NCBI RefSeq assembly: GCF_000621605.1
Contig: NZ_JHXX01000006.1
Coordinates: 1-64,000 of the forward strand
Origin: Butyrivibrio sp. MC2021
GTDB taxonomy: Bacteria > Bacillota > Clostridia > Lachnospirales > Lachnospiraceae
DNA length: 64,000 nucleotides
Reading direction: 5' to 3'
The notes beneath the pieces were generated by a model. That model made no database searches, had not been told where the DNA came from, and saw only the letters and a list, made by a program, of their open reading frames with translations. This document shows, in pieces, positions 7,524-14,887 of the stretch (positions within the stretch are counted from its first letter, which is position 1; every line of letters begins with the position of its first letter). A program made the translations under genes and the position numbers.

Positions 7524-8723
7524 TTAATTAAAGCAATGAATAAAGGTAGAGTTGATATCCACCACTATCTCGCCGTCTCTCTCTATCAGCTTATCGAAAC
7601 ATTCCAGCATTTTTTCCTTCACGGATAAAAGGTATTTCTCTCCCTCCTTATATTTCTTCAGGATCCTGTCAAACAGAACCTCCGAGTCATCATAGGACAA
7701 TGGCCCCGGAAGGCTAACCTTCTCTACCTTTGTAAAAAAGCCTGAAATCTGATCAATAAACTCTTCTTCCTTCTTTTCAAGGAGCTTCTTTCTCTTTTCC
7801 ACACAGGACTTGTCAAAGCCATGTTCCTCAAAGAATTTTATCCAGTAGCTGTGCTCTGCTCCTGTTCCCACATTTGTAAAGGAAAGCATTCCCCCGGGAG
7901 CCAGGACTCCTGCTGCCTTCCGGATAAGCTCCTCCGGCTTCTCAAAATATGAGAGCAGATAGTGCATGACAATGCGGTCATAGCTGTTTTGCCTGAGGTG
8001 CTCCCAGGTCTTTTCATCCTCCAGGTTCTCAAAGAATATCTGCATCTGCGTGCCTGCGGGGAGCTTGCCCTGCTGCTCCTTAAGATACTCTTCGAAATCA
8101 TCGGCCCAGCCCTCGTGGATATCCACGCCGTCCACAATGAAGTTCTCCGGTATCCTGTCCCTGTTTTCCCTCCAGAGAAGTCCGTAGCTGCAGCCAAGGT
8201 CCAGAACCCTGTTGCCCTCCGCAAAATCCAGAGAATCATAGATCTTCACATACCACTCTATGCCGTCTGCGGCGTGGCTTGCGGCATACCATCTTCTCTC
8301 GTCCTGGCCCTGGGACATCTCCATCTTCCGGATAACATCCGCCACGTTGTCCCAGTCAGGCTCGCTGCTGAGCCTTGCCAGTGCCACCTTTATGCAATCC
8401 GCAGCCTTCTGCATCTCATATATCTTCTTTTCCATAAGAGACAGCTGGTTCTTCAGGGTCTCCTCAATAGACTCCTGATCGCTGTTCTCCAGATTGCTCT
8501 TTATCTCCTCAAGGCTGAAGCCCACGTGCTTGAGGGCAATGATCTTTTCCAGGATCATAAGAGAGTTCTTGTCGTAGAGCTTGTAATTTCCCTCGGAATA
8601 CCCCACGGGCCTAAGGAGCCCCTTTTCGTCATAAACTCTCAGTGCCTTCTGTGATACACCGGCCATCCTCGCCATTTCGCCGGTTGTCATAGTCTCTTTC
8701 ATATTGCTGTCCCCAATACTCAT
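7524..8723 (-). CDS. MerR-family regulator fused to a SAM methyltransferase
   Basis: The 399-residue protein opens with a MerR winged helix (about residues 9-78: TTGEMARMAGVS, LRVYDEKGLLRP, YKLYD) and a coiled-coil dimerisation helix (about 80-130). A class I methyltransferase follows, with motif I VLDLGCSYG at 173-181 and a VLAPGGMLSF strand. MerR proteins untwist promoters with 19-bp spacers when they bind a ligand; here the ligand sensor appears to be, or to include, the methyltransferase fold. Its own promoter (copy C) matches those of the Nudix and phosphatase genes, so it is probably autoregulated. The start at 8723 has AAAGGAG 7 bases upstream. Whether the methyltransferase is active is unknown. 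Confidence 0.88.
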   Translation of the reverse strand: MSIGDSNMKETMTTGEMARMAGVSQKALRVYDEKGLLRPVGYSEGNYKLYDKNSLMILEKIIALKHVGFSLEEIKSNLENSDQESIEETLKNQLSLMEKKIYEMQKAADCIKVALARLSSEPDWDNVADVIRKMEMSQGQDERRWYAASHAADGIEWYVKIYDSLDFAEGNRVLDLGCSYGLLWRENRDRIPENFIVDGVDIHEGWADDFEEYLKEQQGKLPAGTQMQIFFENLEDEKTWEHLRQNSYDRIVMHYLLSYFEKPEELIRKAAGVLAPGGMLSFTNVGTGAEHSYWIKFFEEHGFDKSCVEKRKKLLEKKEEEFIDQISGFFTKVEKVSLPGPLSYDDSEVLFDRILKKYKEGEKYLLSVKEKMLECFDKLIERDGEIVVDINSTFIHCFN

Positions 8724-8760
8724 TTGCTATCTCCTTTCCGAATTTCCATCTCTTACGGAA

Positions 8761-8791
8761 AGAATAATCCCTGCCCCAAGGGCCGGGTCAA
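8761..8791 (-). promoter_or_regulatory. MerR-type promoter/operator, copy C (merR-methyltransferase autoregulation)
   Basis: On the minus strand, -35 TTGACC (8786-8791) and -10 TATTCT (8761-8766) are again separated by exactly 19 bp, with CCGGCCCTTGGGGCAGG between them. The TGA stop of the upstream SpoU gene lies inside the -35 hexamer. The leader after the -10 (CTTTCCGTAAGA) matches that of copy A (CTTTCGGTAAGA). Confidence 0.8.
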
Positions 8792-9606
8792 TCCTTTTTT
8801 TTCACCGCCCAAAATGCCACTGCACTGGCTGCTGCCACGTTGAGGGAATCCACCCCGTGATACATGGGAATCATCACGCAGTGGTCGCAGGATTCGATGG
8901 TCTCATCAAGAAGCCCTTCCCCCTCAGCTCCCATGAATACCGCCAGCTTTTTGGCCCTCTGTATCCGCTCATCATCGATGCTGACCGAATTCTCCTTAAG
9001 GGCCATGGCCACCGAAGTAAAGCCATAGCTTCTTAAGAGCTCAGGTGCATTTCCCCTGGGCAAAAAAGTCCATGGAATCTGGAAAACAGTGCCCATGCTG
9101 ACCCTGATGGCTCTTCTGTACAGCGGGTCGCTGCAGTCATAGGTAAAAAGCACTGCGTCCATGCCAAGAGCTGCCGCGCTCCTGACTATGGCTCCGATAT
9201 TGGTGGGATTCGTGACATTTTCAAGAACCGTTATTCTCTCTGCGCTTTTGCAGATTTCCGCCACATCCGGCAGGCCGCGCCTTCTCATGGCACACAGTGT
9301 CCCCCTTGTCAGATGAAAGCCTGTAATCCGGGTCAGCACCGGGTCCTCTCCCAGATATATCGGTATTTCCGGATACTCTGTCAGGCACCTTGCCACCAGC
9401 TCTTTTGCCTCCCCTTCTGCCTGCTTTTTATCCAGAAGAAGAGATATGGGTTCATAGCCCGCATCCAGGGCCCTGACTATCACTTTAGGGCTCTCTGCTA
9501 TGAAAATCCCAGGCTCCGGTTCATTTATCCTGTAAAGCCTTACCTCCGACTGCTCGCTGTAGATAGCCAGCTCCGGGCTTGTAAGGTCATGTATTTCCGT
9601 GATCAT
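8788..9606 (-). CDS. SpoU/TrmH-family RNA 2'-O-methyltransferase
   Basis: A SPOUT-class methyltransferase of 272 residues with the three family motifs: NPTNIGAIVRSA, FMGAEGEGL and IPMYHGVDSLNVAAASAV. These build the knotted SAM site that methylates ribose 2'-OH groups in rRNA or tRNA. An N-terminal region of about 100 residues probably binds RNA, as in RlmB/TsnR-like members; the target nucleotide cannot be named. The start at 9606 is chosen because TTGGAGG stands 8 bases upstream; the frame runs on to 9675 without a site. Its stop codon is embedded in MerR-type promoter C. Confidence 0.88.
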   Translation of the reverse strand: MITEIHDLTSPELAIYSEQSEVRLYRINEPEPGIFIAESPKVIVRALDAGYEPISLLLDKKQAEGEAKELVARCLTEYPEIPIYLGEDPVLTRITGFHLTRGTLCAMRRRGLPDVAEICKSAERITVLENVTNPTNIGAIVRSAAALGMDAVLFTYDCSDPLYRRAIRVSMGTVFQIPWTFLPRGNAPELLRSYGFTSVAMALKENSVSIDDERIQRAKKLAVFMGAEGEGLLDETIESCDHCVMIPMYHGVDSLNVAAASAVAFWAVKKKD

Positions 9607-9687
9607 CTCATTTTCCTCCAATAATTGTCCACCTCTCACAATATAACACTTTTTTGATAAAAAAAATAATTTCACTCCAAATACATT

Positions 9688-9719
9688 ACAAAATTAATGT
9701 CAAAAAAGATTAATTTTGT
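9688..9719. promoter_or_regulatory. 11-bp inverted repeat in the divergent spoU/cstA promoter region
   Basis: ACAAAATTAAT (9688-9698) and ATTAATTTTGT (9709-9719) are perfect complements across a 10-base loop. The AT-rich dyad sits in the 180-base gap between divergent genes and is not followed by a T-run on either strand, so an operator is more likely than a terminator. Confidence 0.4.
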
Positions 9720-9787
9720 TATCTTGCAATAATGCGTCACAGTGATAAAGTTAAAACAAATCAAGTATTTGGGAGAAAAAGTATTCA

Positions 9788-10348
9788 ATGGGGACAAGAT
9801 CTGAAGCATATTTCCGAGTATTATTAGACAGATATCGGGCAAACTTCGACATTTTCGAGGACTATACCCTGGAAAACAAGGTGTATCCAGCCTATGCCCG
9901 CTTCTTTTCCCTCGGAGAGAAATATGTTCTGAAAAAAGAAGCAAAGCTTTGGGCCATAAGAGCCTATGAGCACGTTCTTTTCATTAAAACCGATTCCATT
10001 GATCAAACATTATTAGATGAAGTAAAGCGCACCATGGAACAGGACATGGAGCCTGCGATGGTACGAAGAGGGGAGAAATATCCCGAAAAGGATCACATGT
10101 GTTCCTACCTCTCTTTTGTCATCATCTCAGAGACCACTCCCAGTCCCGAGATTCAGAAGGCCATCAGGAAGTTCCGCTTTGATAAGGGCTACCTTATGAA
10201 TTTCAGAGGCCACAGCGAAGGCAAGCTGGGTTGTGTATTCCTTGACAGCGAGACCTGCCTTACCAACTATGCAGCCAAAGAGCTGAAAACGCTCTTTTTG
10301 AGCATTTTTAAATCCCAAAAAGGGAATAAGGAGGAGAAAGTATCATGA
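9788..10348 (+). CDS. conserved hypothetical protein translationally coupled to cstA
   Basis: A 186-residue soluble protein without a signal peptide, membrane segment or motif that I recognise. It is rich in charged residues and has conserved-looking aromatic patches (YPAYARFFSLGEKYVLKK and FRGHSEGKLG). Its TGA overlaps the ATG of the CstA gene (ATGA), so the two are translated together and probably act together, perhaps in sensing or controlling uptake. GGGAG lies 13 bases before the ATG, which is a long spacing. Confidence 0.7.
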   Translation: MGTRSEAYFRVLLDRYRANFDIFEDYTLENKVYPAYARFFSLGEKYVLKKEAKLWAIRAYEHVLFIKTDSIDQTLLDEVKRTMEQDMEPAMVRRGEKYPEKDHMCSYLSFVIISETTPSPEIQKAIRKFRFDKGYLMNFRGHSEGKLGCVFLDSETCLTNYAAKELKTLFLSIFKSQKGNKEEKVS

Positions 10349-12093
10349 ATGCAGCAGTATTACTTATTGCAAGCGCCTTGATCCTTGTCGCAGGCTATGT
10401 TTTCTACGGCGGATGGCTTGCAAAACAGTGGGGAATCGACCCTTCAAGAAAGACTCCGGCTCACGAGCTGGAAGACGGTATGGACTATGTTCCTGCCAAG
10501 ACCCCGGTGGTTATGGGACACCACTTTTCATCAATTGCCGGTGCCGGCCCTATCAACGGCCCTATCCAGGCAGCAGTTTTCGGATGGGTTCCTGTTCTTT
10601 TATGGGTTCTCATCGGTGGAATCTTCTTCGGAGGAGTTCACGACTTCGGTGCTCTTTTCGCATCACTTCGCAACAAAGGTCAATCAATCGGCGAGATCAT
10701 CGACAATTCCATGGGAAGAGCAGCTAAGAAGCTTTTCCTTACCTTCGGTTATCTGACACTTATCCTGGTTGTGGCAGCCTTCAGCTCCATCGTTGCCAGC
10801 ACCTTTGGAAATACCACAGCTGCAGGAGCTGCCGTAGAAGGCGCTACCCTGGCAGCCAACGAGTCAACAGCCATGATCTCAATTCTTTTCATGGTTCTTG
10901 CCATCGGATTCGGATTCTTACTTTATCGTAAAAACATGCCCATCGGCATTGCTTCTGTGTTCGGTGTTTTGGGAATCATTGCTATCGTAGCTATCGGACT
11001 TAACTTCCATCCCATCTCACTTTCCTACAACACATGGATGTGGGTTGTTGGAGCATATATCCTTGTTGCTTCCGTAACTCCTGTATGGATCCTGCTTCAG
11101 CCCAGAGATTACCTTAGCTCATTCCTTCTTTACTTCATGATCGCAGCCGGCGTGGTTGCAGTTGTGGGCGGAGTATTATCAGGAAACGGCAGCTTCCAGG
11201 TTCCTGCCTTCGGAGATGCAGCTCTTAAGGGAACCGGCGTATTCACAACAGGAACAGCTTTCCCTGCTCTCTTCGTAACAATCGCCTGCGGAGCTATTTC
11301 AGGCTTCCACTCACTGGTTTCATCAGGAACCTCTGCTAAGCAGCTTGATAACGAAAAGAATGCACAGGTTGTAGGCTATGGTTCAATGCTTATCGAGTGT
11401 CTTGTAGCTGTTATCTCACTTTGCGCCATCGGTTTCGTATGGGCAGCAGCTTCAAACGGCACCTATGCAAGCCCTACACAGGTATTTGCCGGCGGACTTT
11501 CAGCCATGATCGGAACCTTTGCTCCCGGACTTCAGAGCATTATGTATCAGCTTCTTATCCTTGCTGTATCTGTATTCTGCCTTACATCACTGGATACAGC
11601 CACACGTCTTGCAAGATACATGTTCCAGGAGTTCTTCCTGAACGACGGCGAGACCCACAAGGATGTAACAGGCTTTAGAAGCATCATTGCTAACCCTTAC
11701 GTATCAACAGCCCTCACTGTTGTACTGGGCGTTGCCCTTGGTATGAACGGCTATACCAAGATCTGGCCTTTATTCGGTGCAGCTAACCAGCTTCTTGCAG
11801 CCATCGGTCTTCTTGCAGTTTGCACATGGCTCGGCGCAGTAGGAAAGAACAACAAGATGTTCTACATCCCTATGACCTTCATGCTGGCAGTAACCATCTG
11901 CTCTCTTGTTCAGACCATCAATGCCAAGATGACAGCATACCTCTCAGGAGCTGCTGATTACTGGGCTCTTATCCAGTCAGTTATCGCTGTTCTTCTGGTT
12001 GCTCTCTCACTGGTACTTGCTTACATCGCAGCTAAGACACTTATTGCTCAGCACAAAAATATGACTAACGGCGAAAAGGAAAACGCAGCTTAA
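10345..12093 (+). CDS. cstA: CstA-family transporter (pyruvate/peptide uptake)
   Basis: A 582-residue polytopic protein with the family N-terminus (VAGYVFYGGWLAKQWGID), the GHHFSSIAGAGPI.GP motif and the FFGGVHDFGALFAS motif. The family includes E. coli CstA and BtsT, which take up pyruvate or peptides when carbon runs short. This one is shorter than the roughly 700-residue enteric forms, as is usual in Firmicutes. GGAGGAGAAAG precedes the ATG, which overlaps the upstream gene's stop. A strong terminator follows. Confidence 0.9.
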   Translation: MNAAVLLIASALILVAGYVFYGGWLAKQWGIDPSRKTPAHELEDGMDYVPAKTPVVMGHHFSSIAGAGPINGPIQAAVFGWVPVLLWVLIGGIFFGGVHDFGALFASLRNKGQSIGEIIDNSMGRAAKKLFLTFGYLTLILVVAAFSSIVASTFGNTTAAGAAVEGATLAANESTAMISILFMVLAIGFGFLLYRKNMPIGIASVFGVLGIIAIVAIGLNFHPISLSYNTWMWVVGAYILVASVTPVWILLQPRDYLSSFLLYFMIAAGVVAVVGGVLSGNGSFQVPAFGDAALKGTGVFTTGTAFPALFVTIACGAISGFHSLVSSGTSAKQLDNEKNAQVVGYGSMLIECLVAVISLCAIGFVWAAASNGTYASPTQVFAGGLSAMIGTFAPGLQSIMYQLLILAVSVFCLTSLDTATRLARYMFQEFFLNDGETHKDVTGFRSIIANPYVSTALTVVLGVALGMNGYTKIWPLFGAANQLLAAIGLLAVCTWLGAVGKNNKMFYIPMTFMLAVTICSLVQTINAKMTAYLSGAADYWALIQSVIAVLLVALSLVLAYIAAKTLIAQHKNMTNGEKENAA

Positions 12094-12130
12094 CTACGCT
12101 TTCATATTCTTCCGTCGATATATATGAAAG

Positions 12131-12172
12131 AAGACCCTTACACACATCTCCCGTAGTGTAAGGGTCTTTTAT
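12131..12172 (+). terminator. terminator of the cstA operon
   Basis: A 13-bp perfect stem, AAGACCCTTACAC/GTGTAAGGGTCTT, with a 12-base loop and TTATTT behind it. It can also act on the convergent CDF gene. Confidence 0.88.
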
Positions 12173-12173
12173 T

Positions 12174-13055
12174 TCAGATGATGACTATATTGACGTTGCT
12201 GTGCTCCATCTCTTCGCTGATTCTTTTACTGATCTTATCTGCCACCTCTCTCACCTGGGAGTAGGGCATATCCTCTTTAAACTTCATCTCTATGTCTATG
12301 TATTTATGCTGCCCCGTTATCCTGCTTTTTACCGCCCCCAGCTCCTCAAAGCTGTCAAAATGCTCGTTTATAACCTTGATAATCTTGAGCTGGCTGTCCT
12401 CGTCCAATGTTCTGTCTATAAGCTCCTCCACGGACTCACGCAGATGCCTCAGCACTATCACGGAAAAAGGAACCGCAATCAGAATGCAGGCTGCCGGGGA
12501 AAAAAATCTGATCCAGGGCTTATTTTCAAATATGATGGTTATTACCAGGGTCACGATAGATGCGGCGTCAAAAAAGAACTCCTTCTGGGCGCTGACATAG
12601 GCGGTGTGGTACATCTTGCTGTGACTCTCCTCCAGGATCTTTTTTTGCCTGATAAGAATGAAGATGTCGATGATAAGTCCGAAAATGCTGACTATCAGAG
12701 CGAACCTGAGATTGCCGCTCTCCTCTTTCCCGATGATGATGCTCCTCACCGCAAAAAACAAAAGACACAGGATACCCGCCAGATCAAACATCTCACAGCT
12801 GAGGGCTGTGATGGCCTCCACCTTGCCCGTTCCGTAGTTAAAAACGTACTTGAGATTCCTGTTGAGCTTCCCGGACAGGACCGCCAGAATGGCACCCGGA
12901 AGCACGATGCTGGCGCACTCCACGAATTCCAGCCACACCACAGCCGAGCCGCTGGCACAGGCCGCTAAAAAAGAAGTAACGAACTCCGGCAGTCGCCAGA
13001 TGATCAGAAGCATTGCTATTCTTTGTTGCTGCGTCAATCTTTGCTTACGAGACAT
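12174..13055 (-). CDS. cation diffusion facilitator (CDF) family transporter
   Basis: A 293-residue protein with about six membrane helices and a C-terminal cytoplasmic dimer domain (about residues 205-293). YGTGKVEAI matches the CDF loop YG.GK.E, and RESVEELIDRTLDED matches the segment that leads into the cytoplasmic domain. CDF proteins export Zn, Fe, Mn or Co by proton antiport. The usual TM5 H-x3-D metal site reads E-FFF-D here (KEFFFDAAS), and the TM2 site is also atypical, so the substrate may not be zinc. Confidence 0.78.
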   Translation of the reverse strand: MSRKQRLTQQQRIAMLLIIWRLPEFVTSFLAACASGSAVVWLEFVECASIVLPGAILAVLSGKLNRNLKYVFNYGTGKVEAITALSCEMFDLAGILCLLFFAVRSIIIGKEESGNLRFALIVSIFGLIIDIFILIRQKKILEESHSKMYHTAYVSAQKEFFFDAASIVTLVITIIFENKPWIRFFSPAACILIAVPFSVIVLRHLRESVEELIDRTLDEDSQLKIIKVINEHFDSFEELGAVKSRITGQHKYIDIEMKFKEDMPYSQVREVADKISKRISEEMEHSNVNIVII

Positions 13056-13101
13056 GATCCCCCTCCTATGCTCATATACAGGTCTACAATATAATTATAT
13101 C

Positions 13102-13129
13102 TTGTTTTTTCCCTCCTGTATGATATAAT
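13102..13129 (+). promoter_or_regulatory. promoter of the tRNA-Pro gene
   Basis: TTGTTT (13102-13107) and TATAAT (13124-13129) are 16 bp apart. The -10 ends 28 bases before the mature tRNA. Confidence 0.65.
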
Positions 13130-13157
13130 TCTAATGTTGCTAATCTATATTGGCTAT

Positions 13158-13231
<74 letters not shown>

Positions 13232-13240
13232 CTTGAGATT

Positions 13241-13304
13241 AAGAGGATATGCAGAAGCAACTGTCAGGATTTTCCGATAGTTGCTTTTTGTATGTCCTCT
13301 TTTT
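13241..13304 (+). terminator. nested terminator after tRNA-Pro
   Basis: The inner stem AAGCAACT/AGTTGCTT (13255-13286) ends in TTTTT. An outer arm AGAGGA/TCCTCT at 13242 and 13295 also ends in a T-run. The tRNA is thus a single-gene unit. Confidence 0.75.
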
Positions 13305-13375
13305 GCTATAGGTATACTTCCGTTATAATGGTTTTACCTATTTGAAATGCCCTTCCCTGCTGATAATATAAAAAA

Positions 13376-13392
13376 TGTAAAAGCGCTTTACA
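13376..13392. promoter_or_regulatory. LacI/CcpA-like palindrome upstream of the phosphotransferase-like gene
   Basis: TGTAAAAGCGCTTTACA is a near-perfect palindrome with a central CG, the form used by LacI-family regulators and similar to catabolite-response elements. It lies 45 bases before the start codon. Confidence 0.35.
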
Positions 13393-13437
13393 CAACAGAA
13401 AACCGTTTGAAACAAGCAATTGGGGAAGGATAAGATA

Positions 13438-14151
13438 ATGAACAGAGATATTTTTATAAAGAACCTTACTAAGGAAAAAATTGAGTTAAGTCCCAAGGGC
13501 AGAAACGCCAATGAGCTAAGCCCTGAGGAATTTGAGAAGTGCTATGAGAACTTTTTTGACATGATCTTTGAGATCGCAGGAACCGACATCTCTTCGTTGA
13601 CCGGCTACGGCGAGTTTGATGAGAACAATCAGGCACCCTGGAAGTCCATCGAGGAGTTCATCAAAAAGGATGTTGTGGAGGAGCCGGAAGATGGCTACTG
13701 GAAGAACTGGACCAAGATGTTCGGAACCACATTCCTTCAGAAGGATTACTACTATGACATCGTGGATAAGGCCCTTAAGTATGCGCCTTTCTGCGAGGAC
13801 CAGAGATACCTGGCCAACAACAATACTTTTTTCCGCAACATGATCGTAGATGAGGCCGGAAAGACCTACTGCGCTGACTGGGGCAGAGCCGGAATCATGG
13901 ATTACATGATGGATTTCGCGATCCTGGATCTCAACAAGCCATATCTTCTTGTTCCTGAGAAGCTCTACGAGTATGCTAAGAAGAGAAACATCGAGATCAG
14001 GAACTTCAAGGAGCGCTTCCTGTGCATGGCTTACTACAAGGGAATCGCCACCCTGCGCTGGCACGCATCCATTGATGACATCGAGTCCTGCGAGTCCATC
14101 GTAAGATCCATCAATGCTCTCGAGGAGCGCATGAACAAAATACTCGGATAA
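13438..14151 (+). CDS. phosphotransferase-like protein (hygromycin kinase-type C-lobe), probable pseudoenzyme
   Basis: A 237-residue protein that begins at ATG 13438 behind GGAAGGA. TGYGEFDENN, the WKNWTKMF-TFLQKD segment and CADWGRAGIMDYMMDFA line up with hygromycin B-type aminoglycoside phosphotransferases from about their residue 100 onward. The whole ATP-binding N-lobe is missing, and the catalytic HGD is replaced by NNN (YLANNNTFF), although the metal-binding DW is kept. It is therefore unlikely to phosphorylate anything on its own; it may bind a ligand or partner. It sits 14 bases before a HTH gene, probably in one operon. Confidence 0.65.
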   Translation: MNRDIFIKNLTKEKIELSPKGRNANELSPEEFEKCYENFFDMIFEIAGTDISSLTGYGEFDENNQAPWKSIEEFIKKDVVEEPEDGYWKNWTKMFGTTFLQKDYYYDIVDKALKYAPFCEDQRYLANNNTFFRNMIVDEAGKTYCADWGRAGIMDYMMDFAILDLNKPYLLVPEKLYEYAKKRNIEIRNFKERFLCMAYYKGIATLRWHASIDDIESCESIVRSINALEERMNKILG

Positions 14152-14165
14152 ATTCGGAGACTTTT

Positions 14166-14813
14166 ATGAAATACGAAAACGCCAAGGACATTCTTCCTGC
14201 CAGGCTCTTGGAGGAAGTGCAAAAATACGCTGAAGGGAAGCTGATCTACATTCCCAAGACAGACAAACCCAAGGGCTGGGGAGAAGCCTCAGGCTACCGG
14301 GAGAAGCTGAACAAGCGAAACGCAGCCATCTGCAGCCGCTACAGCGCCGGGCAGTCAATTATGGAGATAGCGGAAGAATTCTTCCTGTCTCCCGAAACCG
14401 TTAAAAAGCTTGTATATGGAAAGAAGGTGAATCTGCCTATGTTTTCTCCTTCAATTAACTCAGCTGAGCAGTACTCTGCAGCAGGTATGGGCGAGGAATG
14501 GGTCCGCACCTATCTTAGCTCCATCGATGAGGCCGCGCCTGATATCTCAGACTTCTTTATGTCAGAGCTGGTGAGGATACCTCTTCGCTTCATTGAGACC
14601 GATGAGGATAAAGAGATTGCGGCGGACAAAAGCTTTTTTGAGGTGCCTCTTATCGTGATCTATGATAACCATGATTTTTCAGCCCCCTACCAGGCTGATT
14701 ACCTGAACAGTCTCAAGCAGGAAAAAAGAAATTCACACTATGCCTTCGTTTTCGCAAGAAATGAAGAGTACAACTACTTCTGGAATAATTACGGAAAGCA
14801 TTTTCAAAGATGA
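14166..14813 (+). CDS. CD3324/Mor-like HTH protein with unknown C-terminal domain
   Basis: A 215-residue protein. Residues 1-85 match small CD3324-type proteins related to Mor activators: MKYENAKDILPARLLEEVQKY, GKLIYIP, then a helix-turn-helix RNAAICSRYSAGQSIMEIAEEFFLSPETVKKL. The remaining 130 residues are not a domain I recognise; they carry acidic stretches and an aromatic tail (YNYFWNNYGKHF). The gene follows the phosphotransferase-like gene by 14 bases. It is probably a DNA-binding regulator. Confidence 0.7.
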   Translation: MKYENAKDILPARLLEEVQKYAEGKLIYIPKTDKPKGWGEASGYREKLNKRNAAICSRYSAGQSIMEIAEEFFLSPETVKKLVYGKKVNLPMFSPSINSAEQYSAAGMGEEWVRTYLSSIDEAAPDISDFFMSELVRIPLRFIETDEDKEIAADKSFFEVPLIVIYDNHDFSAPYQADYLNSLKQEKRNSHYAFVFARNEEYNYFWNNYGKHFQR

Positions 14814-14825
14814 TTGAAGGAAAAA

Positions 14826-14874
14826 GAAAAGGGCTCTCGCTGTAGATGATGATTCATCCGGCGAGGCCCTTTAA
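14826..14874. terminator. terminator between HTH and AAA+ genes
   Basis: AAAGGGC..TCGC and GCGA.GGCCCTTT form a long stem over a 20-base loop between convergent genes. Confidence 0.65.
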
Positions 14875-14887
14875 TATTATTTATTAT

